17,093 bases of DNA from CAYZMH01 sp964479445 (GTDB lineage Bacteria; Bacteroidota; Bacteroidia; Bacteroidales; GCA-2748055). Below are positions 8,134 through 14,826 of this stretch, one piece after another. Location of the stretch: assembly GCA_964479445.1 (NCBI GenBank), contig CAYZMH010000074.1, positions 1 to 17,093 on the forward strand. Reading direction: 5' to 3'. Each line of letters opens with the position of its first letter. Position 1 is the first letter of the stretch. The position numbers and the translations under genes are program-made. The notes under the pieces were generated by a model, which saw only the letters and a list, made by a program, of their open reading frames with translations, was not told the origin of the DNA and made no database searches.

Positions 8134-8149
8134 CGGGCAGTCATGCCCG
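8134..8149. terminator. Hairpin between convergent genes
   Basis: CGGGCA-GTCA-TGCCCG forms a perfect 6 bp GC-rich stem with a 4-base loop, 12 bases after the universal stress protein stop and about 70 bases from the end of the opposing STN protein gene. There is no T run on either side, so it is not a classical intrinsic terminator. It may slow polymerase or protect 3' ends of both converging transcripts. Confidence 0.35.
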
Positions 8150-8219
8150 GGGATGGGTCTGATCCCGAATGCCCTTATCGAATCCATGCTTCCCGGTATT
8201 AGCAAGGTGCCGGTGCGGA

Positions 8220-9782
8220 TCAACGCACCTCGATCTCCTGCATCGACTTTTCGATTTTCTGGAGAGCCTCTTTGAGCGATGCTTCAGGGGCAATGGTGTT
8301 GTACATTCCCCAGAATGCAGGATCATACTCGAATTGCTCTTCAGAAAGCACAACATTGGGGCGCAGGGCCTCCCCCAGTGAAAACTGCACCTTCTTACCG
8401 GGAACCACATCGGTCACCGCCATCTCGATATGGATTGAATAGGTGGACCCGATCCACTGGCGCCGCTTGCGAACCCTGAATTTTGCCTTACCCTGCACCG
8501 AGGCCAGGTGGTATTTTCCGTTGCTTTCGCGGTACTCCACGTGATATTCCGCTGAGACCGGGCGCACCCTGAGTTTCCGGCTCTTTTTTACCACGAAGCG
8601 GCTCTGCTCACGGCCGATCTTGACCGGATCAAAGGCGAAATCGGCGGCCAGCAGGGCCATGGACTGCTGGCCGATGTAGAGGTTCCCTTTGAAGAGCGCA
8701 TCCTCGGCGTGATCACGCGGGTAGAAGTTTACCACGTATACCAGTTTATCCTTAAAAGCGACCACATCGTTGAGGCTCACCTTGTACCGGTCGTGGAACG
8801 TCTTATCCAGGAAATCAGGGGGATTCTCCACCACATCGAGCGCAATGGCGGTATTAACCCCGGCGCGTATCTTCAGCAATACCGTATCCTCCTCGCTCAC
8901 GTCGGTGACCTTGCGTCCTTTGAGTAGCTTCGCCCGTTCAAAGCTTTTTTGGTTGACGTAAGATGATTTACCGATCTCCACCACCGCCTCGGAGAAGAAC
9001 ATGAATTTCCGGTTGCGCTGTACCGACTCCCGGTAGTAGGCGTACATCGCTGAGCCCTCATCCAGGTAGTTATCCGGCACATTCCGTATATGATCGCGGA
9101 GAATTTCTACCGGGTCCTTGTACCGGATGATCACCTCCTGCAGGGAGATCATGTTGCGGTCCATTTCGATGGTAATGGTATCCCCGGTCGTGTCGCCAAG
9201 GGGAAAGTAATGGTTTTTGTACCCCATGTATGAGGCTACCAGCACGGGCCTGGTCAGGGAAGCAGGCAGCTTGAGGGAAAAAAAACCGTTTTCGTTGGTA
9301 ACCGTGCCGAGGTGGGTTCCCGGAAGGGCTATGGTAGCATACGAAAGAGGTTTTTCGCTGCGGTTGTCCATGACATGTCCGTATATACTGCGCCGGATCA
9401 CCGTATCCCTTGATACGGGAGACGGGGCCGGACTGCCCGGGGGGGCGAATACAACGATGTTCTGTTCAATGAGCCGGTAGCGGAGGGTGGAATCGCGGAA
9501 AATGGAATCCAGGGCTCTGTCCAGGGGCGCATCCTCCACCCGGATGCTGAGTTTCCTGTGGCTATCGGTAATGCGTGCATCAAAGGTGAAATAGTAACCG
9601 GTCTGGGAGGTGATATCGTCCAGCACCGAGTGAAGCGGTTTATCCTTCACATCCAGGGTTACCGGTACTTCGGGGAGCTGTTCCTGGGCCCGGGCAATAA
9701 AAGGCAGCAGCAGCAAACAGGTCAGACAGGCGGTCAGTCCTGACCGGAGGGTCGCCCTGTAAAGCCTGCTGTGCTGGTTCAT
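8220..9782 (-). CDS. Secreted STN plus carboxypeptidase-regulatory-like protein without a TonB receptor barrel
   Basis: A 520-residue exported protein. The signal peptide spans about 1-32, with a hydrophobic core TACLTCLLLLPFIA and the site ARA/Q. It is followed by an STN domain (~38-115: VTLDVKDKPLHSVLDDIT, TGYYFTFD, LDRALDSIFRDSTLRYRLIEQNIVV), the short domain by which TonB-dependent transducers signal to FecR. After a Pro/Ser linker comes a carboxypeptidase-regulatory-like beta-sandwich (~131-208: IYGHVMDNRSEKPLSYATIAL, GTVTNENGFFSL). The remaining ~310 residues match the product of the gene at 11468-12769 and contain no plug or 22-strand barrel. Total length is about half that of a SusC-type receptor. 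It lies 11 bases after the FecR stop, and AAAGGAG (9789-9795) precedes the ATG. Likely role: periplasmic or outer-membrane partner of the FecR at 9794-10801. Ligand and location are unknown. Confidence 0.88.
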   Translation of the reverse strand: MNQHSRLYRATLRSGLTACLTCLLLLPFIARAQEQLPEVPVTLDVKDKPLHSVLDDITSQTGYYFTFDARITDSHRKLSIRVEDAPLDRALDSIFRDSTLRYRLIEQNIVVFAPPGSPAPSPVSRDTVIRRSIYGHVMDNRSEKPLSYATIALPGTHLGTVTNENGFFSLKLPASLTRPVLVASYMGYKNHYFPLGDTTGDTITIEMDRNMISLQEVIIRYKDPVEILRDHIRNVPDNYLDEGSAMYAYYRESVQRNRKFMFFSEAVVEIGKSSYVNQKSFERAKLLKGRKVTDVSEEDTVLLKIRAGVNTAIALDVVENPPDFLDKTFHDRYKVSLNDVVAFKDKLVYVVNFYPRDHAEDALFKGNLYIGQQSMALLAADFAFDPVKIGREQSRFVVKKSRKLRVRPVSAEYHVEYRESNGKYHLASVQGKAKFRVRKRRQWIGSTYSIHIEMAVTDVVPGKKVQFSLGEALRPNVVLSEEQFEYDPAFWGMYNTIAPEASLKEALQKIEKSMQEIEVR

Positions 9783-9793
9783 AAAGAACTCCT

Positions 9794-10801
9794 TTATTGG
9801 TCATGGAGCGTATAGGTACGCCCCTCTTTTTCGTAGGTTATTCCGAATGCCGTGCAGATGGTCTGCAGGATCGCATCAAACGACTGTTCCTGGTAGGTGG
9901 TGGTCAGCCGCAGCTGCTCCATCTCCAGTCCGCCGGTCTCCACCTTAACATGGTAGGCACTTTCCAGGGTCTCCAGGATTTCGGCGACGCTTTCATCCAC
10001 AAATTTAAAATCTTTTGTTTTCCAGGAAAGGTAATTAGCATTTTGTTGCGCCTTGCGTTGCAGCGAACCGTCTGCCCGGGCAAAATCACCCCGGTGGAGG
10101 GTCAGTTTCTCTTTTGATTCAACCATCTCTACTTCCACCTCCCCGCTTTCCACCATCACTTCGGCCTTCCTGTTACCGGGGAGTGTTTTCACATTGAAGG
10201 AGGTGCCCATCACAATTACCTTTACCGGTCCGGCGTGTACACGGAACGGCCTGGCGGGGTCTGACATCACTTCGAAATATCCTTCCCCCCGGAGGGTAAC
10301 ATTGCGGCGGTTGGTGTACCGGTTGTCGTAGGAGAGGGAGGCTCCTTCGTTGAGGAATACACGGCTGCCGTCAGGCATATCGATGCTGCGTACGCCCGTC
10401 TCTGCGGTATAGGAGAACAGCCTGTTGTCTTCACCCGACTGGCGAATGCCTATAATGAGGGAAGGGATCCCCACGGCCAGGATGAGGGCGATGGTTGCGG
10501 CCAGGCGGAGGGCGTAGCGCCGGTTAGAGTGGAGGGAACGGACACGTACCGTTTCATTTTCTTCCAGCAGGCCCTCCCGGTCCATCCGCTCTTTCAGGGA
10601 TGACCAGGCGGAGCCGGTATCGCTGAATTTCGCGGAGGGGTGGTTATCAAACTGTTCCCACGTCTGTTTCATGCGTTCAAATTCATGTTTTATAAGCTGG
10701 TTATCTCTCATTTCATTGAGAAACTCCTGTTCTTGTTCAGAATCCAATTCTCCGGCAAGATAACCAGCTATTCTGTTTCGTGTATGGCTGTTGGCTTTCA
10801 T
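9794..10801 (-). CDS. FecR-family anti-sigma factor
   Basis: A 335-residue inner-membrane regulator that should hold the neighbouring ECF sigma factor and respond to a periplasmic STN domain. The cytoplasmic N-terminal part (~1-95) is polar and carries the sigma-binding region (IAGYLAGELDSEQEQEFLNE). One transmembrane helix is seen at ~97-118 (ALRLAATIALILAVGIPSLI). The periplasmic FecR domain (~129-228) has the hallmarks DMPDGSRVFLNEGASLSY, RGEGYFEV, PFRVHAG and VMGTSFNV. A C-terminal DUF4974-type domain (~264-333: FKFVDESVAEILETLESAYHV) completes the usual Bacteroidetes architecture at normal length. The ATG overlaps the sigma factor stop as ATGA, indicating co-translation. The immediate downstream partner is the barrel-less STN protein instead of a SusC-like receptor. 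Confidence 0.95.
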   Translation of the reverse strand: MKANSHTRNRIAGYLAGELDSEQEQEFLNEMRDNQLIKHEFERMKQTWEQFDNHPSAKFSDTGSAWSSLKERMDREGLLEENETVRVRSLHSNRRYALRLAATIALILAVGIPSLIIGIRQSGEDNRLFSYTAETGVRSIDMPDGSRVFLNEGASLSYDNRYTNRRNVTLRGEGYFEVMSDPARPFRVHAGPVKVIVMGTSFNVKTLPGNRKAEVMVESGEVEVEMVESKEKLTLHRGDFARADGSLQRKAQQNANYLSWKTKDFKFVDESVAEILETLESAYHVKVETGGLEMEQLRLTTTYQEQSFDAILQTICTAFGITYEKEGRTYTLHDQ

Positions 10802-11355
10802 GATTTCTGCAGGTTGCTGTATTTATCAAGGGAGACTCTCAGTGCTTTGAGCGCCCGGCCCATGTTTGCTTCCACGGTCTTTACCGAGATCGCGAGTTCC
10901 CGGGCTATCTCCTGGTATTTTTTTCCTTCAAACCGGCTCATCCTGAAGATGCGCTGGGTTTGCCGGGGTAATTGACCGAGGCTGTCCCAGAGGGCGTTTT
11001 GTAACTCGAGGGCTTCCAGGGCCTCGCCCGGGTCTTCCCCGCCCCTGGGCTGGTTCTCGGCCCATTCGGTGTCCAGCGGCATTTCGCGTTTCATCTTCCG
11101 CAGGTACATCAGGGCGTTGTTGTAGACCGACCGGTACAGGTAGCTTTGCCAGCTTGACCTGATCCGGAGGCTTTCGCGGTTCTTCCAGACATTAAGGAAG
11201 ACGTCCTGTACAATTTCTTCGGCCACCGTATCTTTTTTAACCACCCGTTCTGCGAAGGTGCACATGCCGGGGTAGTACTGGTGAAAGAGTTGTTCGAAAC
11301 TCTTGATGTCCCCGGTGCGGATTTTCCGCAGAATATGGATCTCTTTCAGGTTCAT
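10798..11355 (-). CDS. ECF-type RNA polymerase sigma-70 factor
   Basis: A 185-residue alternative sigma factor of the type that partners FecR in Bacteroidetes. Region 2 is at ~17-86 (SFEQLFHQYYPGMCTFAERVV, AEEIVQDVFLNVWKNRESL, WQSYLYRSVYNNALMYLRK) and region 4 at ~120-172 (LWDSLGQLPRQTQRIFRMSRFEGKKYQEIAREL then the helix-turn-helix SVKTVEANMGRALKALR). It lacks sigma-70 regions 1 and 3, as expected for ECF factors. The start ATG at 11355 has no Shine-Dalgarno sequence, and a long inverted repeat lies 13 bases upstream of it. It should direct transcription of its own cluster, and possibly distant genes, when released by FecR. The target promoter sequence cannot be deduced here. Confidence 0.95.
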   Translation of the reverse strand: MNLKEIHILRKIRTGDIKSFEQLFHQYYPGMCTFAERVVKKDTVAEEIVQDVFLNVWKNRESLRIRSSWQSYLYRSVYNNALMYLRKMKREMPLDTEWAENQPRGGEDPGEALEALELQNALWDSLGQLPRQTQRIFRMSRFEGKKYQEIARELAISVKTVEANMGRALKALRVSLDKYSNLQKS

Positions 11356-11368
11356 ACGGTTTTCTTAT

Positions 11369-11433
11369 AAAGCGCTGCCTGCGAATGGATGTTCAGGGAG
11401 GTTAAAAATACACATTTCTGCAGACAGCGCTTT
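11369..11433 (-). promoter_or_regulatory. Long inverted repeat just upstream of the sigma factor start
   Basis: AAAGCGCTGCCTGC (11369-11382) and GCAGACAGCGCTTT (11420-11433) are complementary at 13 of 14 positions, around a 37-base loop. In the minus-strand transcript the stem ends 13 bases before the sigma factor ATG and begins 34 bases after the stop of the upstream gene. It could be a processing or attenuation hairpin between genes, a translational control element, or a pair of protein-binding half-sites (each arm contains the self-complementary AGCGCT). There is no T run after the stem, so a simple intrinsic terminator is unlikely. Confidence 0.5.
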
Positions 11434-11467
11434 GAGATATAGAGGAAATCTACCGCCCAGGGATTGT

Positions 11468-12769
11468 TTATTCTTCTTCCTGGTTCTGTTCAAACTTCCT
11501 GTTCAGTTTACTGATTGCCGATTCAATGGATTGATCGGGTTCGATCAGGTTATAACTCCCCCAGAAATCCTTGTCGAAAAATACATACACCAGGTCTTCG
11601 AGCACGTCGGAGCGCTTGAACCGTTCTCTCAGCGGGATCCGTTCCACGTCTACACTGCTTCGGTCGGTAATGGCGATCTCCGACATGGTGGTATACCTCG
11701 TGTTAAAGAGTTTCCGGTCCCAGTCCACCTTGAACCGGGCCTCTGCGCGGGCGTAATTGAAATACCACTGGTCGTCCTGGATGGTGTATTTAACCCGGTA
11801 CGTTGCTTCCTGTGGAATGACCGACATGCCGAAGGGTTTCCTGCGTATGAACATCCGGGCCGCTTCCTCTTCGTTGTCCATGTTCATCGAAAACTGCGCC
11901 TCGGTCAGGGCCATTTGGTCCATATCCACGTAAAGTTTCCCTTCATAGAACGGGAGCGAAACATACTCTTTCTGGTCGAACGAGATGACATAGTGCAGCC
12001 GGTCGTTGATGGAGAGTACATCGCTTACCCAGAAGTTATACACTTTGGTATGGTCGGTGGTAAAAAGAAGGGTGGGATTCTTAATCACATCCAGCAACAG
12101 CGAGGTCACAGGTCCGCCCTGCAGCTTGAACAGCACGGTGTCCATCTTCTCCACGTCAGCGCTCTTCCGGCCCTGGACGAGTTTCACATGGTCGTAGCGG
12201 AAATCGCTGGGGTAGGGGGATTTATAGATATCTACCACGGCTTCGGAGATACCCACGTAGCGCCATCCTTTTTTGATGGTTTCCCGGTAGAACCCTTTCA
12301 TCATATAGTCTTCATCCCCGTAATTCTCTTCCACACTGGTCAGGATCTGGTCCACCAGTGCATTGGCATCTTCGGGGCGAATGGTCACCTGCTGGAGGGA
12401 GACGGAGCTGGGCTGCAACTCGATGGTCACATCCTCCTGCCTGAGCTCGTAGAGTGGCAGGGTGTTATTCTGGTAGCCCACGTAAGAGACCTTTACCTTT
12501 TCCACGTTTTCGCCTTTGACGATTTTAAGGATAAACTCGCCATCAATATTGGTAACGGTGGCCACGTTGGTGCCCACTGCTTCCACGGTGGCAAAAGGCA
12601 ACTCATCGTTATTATCGGCATCAACGACCGTCCCGGTATAGACATCATACTCGATCGTGTCGGGCTGAGCCGCTTCATCTTCGTCGGGATAAAAGGCCGC
12701 CAGAACTGACTGGTTGCCGGCAAGGATGGTAAGGATTGCCAGCATCAGGGTAATTCGTATTGTTTTCAT
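11468..12769 (-). CDS. Secreted carboxypeptidase-regulatory-like protein, STN-less paralogue of the 8220-9782 product
   Basis: An exported protein of 433 residues from the ATG at 12769 (436 if the ATG at 12778 is used). The signal peptide (KTIRITLMLAILTILAGNQSVLAA) is followed by an acidic stretch and a beta-sandwich (YTGTVVDADNNDELPFATVEA, ATVTNIDGEFIL, VKVSYVGYQNNTLPL). The ~300-residue C-terminal part matches the STN protein: SLQQVTIR/SLQEVIIR, GFYRET/YYRES, ISEAVVDI/FSEAVVEI, LVQGRKSADV/LLKGRKVTDV, LDVIKNP/LDVVENP and FWGSYNLIEPDQS/FWGMYNTIAPEAS. Because it lacks STN it could share a ligand or surface without contacting FecR. It lies 112 bases upstream of the sigma gene on the same strand. 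No metallopeptidase catalytic domain is present, so it is not itself a carboxypeptidase. Confidence 0.88.
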   Translation of the reverse strand: MKTIRITLMLAILTILAGNQSVLAAFYPDEDEAAQPDTIEYDVYTGTVVDADNNDELPFATVEAVGTNVATVTNIDGEFILKIVKGENVEKVKVSYVGYQNNTLPLYELRQEDVTIELQPSSVSLQQVTIRPEDANALVDQILTSVEENYGDEDYMMKGFYRETIKKGWRYVGISEAVVDIYKSPYPSDFRYDHVKLVQGRKSADVEKMDTVLFKLQGGPVTSLLLDVIKNPTLLFTTDHTKVYNFWVSDVLSINDRLHYVISFDQKEYVSLPFYEGKLYVDMDQMALTEAQFSMNMDNEEEAARMFIRRKPFGMSVIPQEATYRVKYTIQDDQWYFNYARAEARFKVDWDRKLFNTRYTTMSEIAITDRSSVDVERIPLRERFKRSDVLEDLVYVFFDKDFWGSYNLIEPDQSIESAISKLNRKFEQNQEEE

Positions 12770-12914
12770 GATGATCATTTTTTTGTTGTGTTGAAAATTG
12801 ATGAAATCCTGTGTTACGGATTCTACAAGTACGATGCACAGGTGGAAAAATACCCTATGTGATTTTGCACCTATTTCAACAAATTATTTTCCCGGGTGTT
12901 ATCCGGAGAAAAAG

Positions 12915-13844
12915 ATGAAGAATAAGTGGACAATGGATACGATGCCCTCGCAGGAGGGGAAAACCGCACTGGTTACCGGTGCCAACAGCGGGTTGGGTTA
13001 CTATGCGGCGCTCGGGCTGGCCCGGAAAGGCGCCCGGGTGGTGATGGCCTGCCGGAACCTTGAGAAGGGAGAGAAAGCACGGGAGATGATCACGGAGGCT
13101 GTTCCGGGTACCCGCCCTGCCCTGATGGAACTGGATCTTGCCGACCTGGGTTCGGTGAAGCGATTTGCAGAGGCATTCCGATCGGAATACTCGCACCTGG
13201 ACCTGTTGATCAACAATGCCGGGTTGATGGCCATTCCTTACCGAAAGACCGCCGATGGTTTTGAGATGCAATTCGGGGTGAACCACCTGGGTCATTTTGC
13301 CCTTACCGGATTGTTGTTGCCGTTGCTGGAAGAGGCACCGGGATCGCGGGTGGTGAATGTATCCAGTTCGGCGCACCGGATGGGGGAGATCGCCTTTGAG
13401 GACCTGCATTGGGACAGCCGTACATACCGGCGGTGGAAGGCATATGGGATGAGCAAGCTGGCCAATATCCTGTTTACCCGCGAGATGACGCGCAGGCTGA
13501 ACGGATCGGGTAACGGCGTAACAGTGGCCGCGGCGCACCCGGGCTATGCTGCTTCCAACCTGCTGGCCAAAGGATCGGAGATGCAGGGCAAACGGTTTGG
13601 TCAGCGCATGGCCGGCGTGATCAACGGCATTTTCGCCCAATCCACCGAGATGGGCACCCTGCCGATCCTTTACGCAGCCACCGGGCCGCATGTGGAAAAT
13701 GGAGCATATTATGGTCCGGGCGGCTTTGCCCGCATGTACGGCTACCCCGTCCGCGAGACCCCCGATCCCCGGCGGGACGATCCCGAAGTAGCCCGCAGGC
13801 TGTGGGATGTTTCGAAGGAGCTGACAGGCATCTCCTATTTGTAA
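12915..13844 (+). CDS. Short-chain dehydrogenase/reductase, retinol-dehydrogenase-like
   Basis: A 309-residue NAD(P)-dependent oxidoreductase with a Rossmann fold. Visible motifs are the nucleotide-binding TGANSGLG (21-28), ACRNLEKG (~45-52; an Arg here commonly favours NADPH), LDLADLGSV (~73-81), NNAG (100-103), the catalytic Ser in NVSSSAHR (~148-155) and YGMSK with Y177 and K181. The overall pattern, including GVNHLGHFALT and AAHPGYAASNLL, is that of the retinol dehydrogenase/WW-oxidoreductase-like branch, but the bacterial substrate cannot be inferred. The reading frame is open back to 12798. I chose the ATG at 12915 because the longer N-terminus adds 39 residues unlike any SDR, and a GGAG lies 7 bases before 12915. 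It is divergent from the secreted protein gene at 11468-12769 and upstream of a DUF4136 lipoprotein gene. Confidence 0.93.
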   Translation: MKNKWTMDTMPSQEGKTALVTGANSGLGYYAALGLARKGARVVMACRNLEKGEKAREMITEAVPGTRPALMELDLADLGSVKRFAEAFRSEYSHLDLLINNAGLMAIPYRKTADGFEMQFGVNHLGHFALTGLLLPLLEEAPGSRVVNVSSSAHRMGEIAFEDLHWDSRTYRRWKAYGMSKLANILFTREMTRRLNGSGNGVTVAAAHPGYAASNLLAKGSEMQGKRFGQRMAGVINGIFAQSTEMGTLPILYAATGPHVENGAYYGPGGFARMYGYPVRETPDPRRDDPEVARRLWDVSKELTGISYL

Positions 13845-13900
13845 CGTTTGGCATGGATTTTGCAATGTTTAAGTGTGTCCAACAATAAAGAGGAGGGGAT

Positions 13901-14434
13901 ATGAGACGATTGATGTACGTATTGTTAGCCGTGGCGCTCCTGGGTCTGACCGGTTGCGGCGCGGGAGTTCGTATATACAGTGATGTGGATCCCGAAGCCT
14001 CCTTTGGATCGTATGAGACGTATGCGTTCCTGGAGTGGAGTGAAGGGAACCAGGAAGTCATCAACCAGATGGAGCGGGAGCGGATCCGTGTAGCGGTTGC
14101 CAACGAGTTGGAGAAGCGCGGACTTTCGTATGATGCGGAGGATCCGGACCTGCAGGTTAAGATCACGGTATATTTCCGTGAGGCAGAGCGTGCGATGCAT
14201 ACCTACCCGTACTATCCCTATCACCCGTACTCGTATTATCACTACGGGTGGCCCATGGGCGGAAGCAGGTATCATTACATGGAGCGAGCCCTGGTAGTGG
14301 ATATATACGAAGGGGAGGAGATGGATCAGATCTGGCACGGAGCAGCCGTAGGAGAGATCCGTTACTCACCCGAGAAGCGTGCGGAGGCACTGCCCGCGCA
14401 GGTCGCAAAGTTATTTGAGAAGTACCCGGTCTGA
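13901..14434 (+). CDS. DUF4136-type lipoprotein
   Basis: A 177-residue lipoprotein with signal MRRLMYVLLAVALLGLTGCG and lipobox LTGC (C19). The mature part starts VRIYSDVDPEASFGSYETYAFLEW, the usual opening of the DUF4136 family, then NQMERERIRVAVANELEKRGL, the dyad PDLQVKITVYF, and near the end LVVDIYEGEEMDQIWHGAAVGEI. A Tyr/His/Pro-rich segment at about 100-127 sits where such proteins often carry a low-complexity insert. The function of the family is unknown; an envelope location is expected. It starts 56 bases after the SDR stop. An unusually strong Shine-Dalgarno sequence, AGGAGG (13891-13896), precedes the ATG by 4 bases, which is noteworthy for this phylum. Confidence 0.92.
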   Translation: MRRLMYVLLAVALLGLTGCGAGVRIYSDVDPEASFGSYETYAFLEWSEGNQEVINQMERERIRVAVANELEKRGLSYDAEDPDLQVKITVYFREAERAMHTYPYYPYHPYSYYHYGWPMGGSRYHYMERALVVDIYEGEEMDQIWHGAAVGEIRYSPEKRAEALPAQVAKLFEKYPV

Positions 14435-14451
14435 TCCCCTGTATCAGAGGA

Positions 14452-14468
14452 GGAAGCGCAATGCTTCC
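14452..14468 (+). other. Short GC-rich hairpin downstream of the DUF4136 gene
   Basis: GGAAGC-GCAAT-GCTTCC is a perfect 6 bp stem with a 5-base loop, 17 bases after the DUF4136 stop codon. No T run follows it. It may be part of a structured 3' untranslated region together with the larger stem-loop that begins at 14492. Confidence 0.4.
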
Positions 14469-14491
14469 CACGAGGGGACGACCATTATTTT

Positions 14492-14589
14492 GCAGGAGCA
14501 GCCGGTTCTTCTTTGGAAGTATAGGGTTAGATTAGATGAATGCATTATGCATATCATTTCATGGATACCGGCTGACTCCTGCTTTTTTT
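14492..14589 (+). terminator. Nested stem-loop with T run (large terminator or structured RNA)
   Basis: GCAGGAGCAGCCGG (14492-14505) pairs with CCGGCTGACTCCTGC (14568-14582): 14 base pairs with a single extra A at 14575 in the right arm. Seven T follow at 14583-14589. Inside the 62-base loop a second stem forms from ATGAATGC (14536-14543) and GCATATCAT (14549-14557), 8 base pairs with one extra A at 14553 and the loop ATTAT. A GC-rich stem followed by T7 fits an intrinsic terminator for the DUF4136 transcript, but the long structured loop is unusual, so a small RNA or a miniature repeat element is also possible. Confidence 0.5.
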
Positions 14590-14785
14590 ATTGTACTTAT
14601 CCGGAGGTTTGATTTACCAGGCCCTTTCCCTGCACTTTTTAAAGGCAAACAGATCGTTTACCCATTCTTTTTTTCTCAGAAGTAGTATTTCAGCAGAGGC
14701 TTACCGGAATCCAACCTTCCCCGGGTCACTCAGAAATGGATAGCTTGTAGCATGTTAACAATTAATTTCTGCCGGAAAACAGGCG

Positions 14786-14822
14786 TTGTTTTTTAAAAAT
14801 GAATATATATTCACTATATTTG
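14786..14822 (+). promoter_or_regulatory. Candidate promoter of the TetR gene overlapping operator O1
   Basis: TATATTTG (14815-14822) matches the Bacteroidetes -7 consensus TAnnTTTG. A TTG followed by a T run (14786-14794) is the only plausible -33 region. The operator palindrome lies between them, so bound repressor would block polymerase. The inferred transcription start falls at or within a few bases of the GTG start codon at 14827, implying an extremely short or absent leader. Confidence 0.45.
14800..14813. promoter_or_regulatory. TetR operator O1
   Basis: TGAATATATATTCA is a perfect 14-base palindrome immediately upstream of the -7-like box TATATTTG (14815-14822) and 13 bases before the GTG of the TetR gene. 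A second copy, TGAACATATATTCA, lies before the downstream membrane protein gene. Including flanks, 19 of 21 bases agree (14797-14817 with 15417-15437). Position and symmetry fit autorepression by the TetR protein. Confidence 0.7.
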
Positions 14823-14826
14823 TGAG

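Larger units (their letters stand above)
14435..14826. other. 392-base gene-free region with hairpins and TetR control sites
   Basis: No credible coding region. It holds, in order, a hairpin across the DUF4136 stop (CTGAT 14431-14435 with ATCAG 14443-14447), a 6 bp hairpin GGAAGC/GCTTCC (14452-14468), a large nested stem-loop ending in seven T (14492-14589), about 180 bases in which I see nothing, and then the TetR promoter/operator region (14786-14822). Listed separately where supported. Confidence 0.6.

Noticed and set aside
11303..12709. Long open frame of 468 codons on the plus strand
   Set aside because: It lies antisense to the secreted beta-sandwich protein gene and part of the sigma factor gene, both of which have clear family signatures. 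Its translation is rich in His, Phe and Val with no recognisable domain, as expected for a frame mirrored by a real gene.
8220..12769. Polysaccharide utilisation locus with SusC/SusD pair
   Set aside because: Sigma and FecR genes suggested one, but no SusC-type barrel, SusD-like lipoprotein or glycoside hydrolase is present in the window.
12798..12914. Extended N-terminus of the SDR protein (39 extra residues)
   Set aside because: The extra residues are Cys/His/Thr-rich without resemblance to SDR proteins, and a GGAG with good spacing precedes the ATG at 12915. The stretch more likely holds the divergent promoter region.
12876..13865. 329-codon open frame on the minus strand
   Set aside because: It is the antisense shadow of the SDR gene, which carries TGANSGLG, NNAG and YxxxK motifs. 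The mirrored product has no coherent signature.
14776..14794. AAAACA/TGTTTT inverted repeat followed by T residues as a terminator
   Set aside because: The stem is only 6 A-T-rich pairs and the T run is better explained as part of the TetR promoter region.
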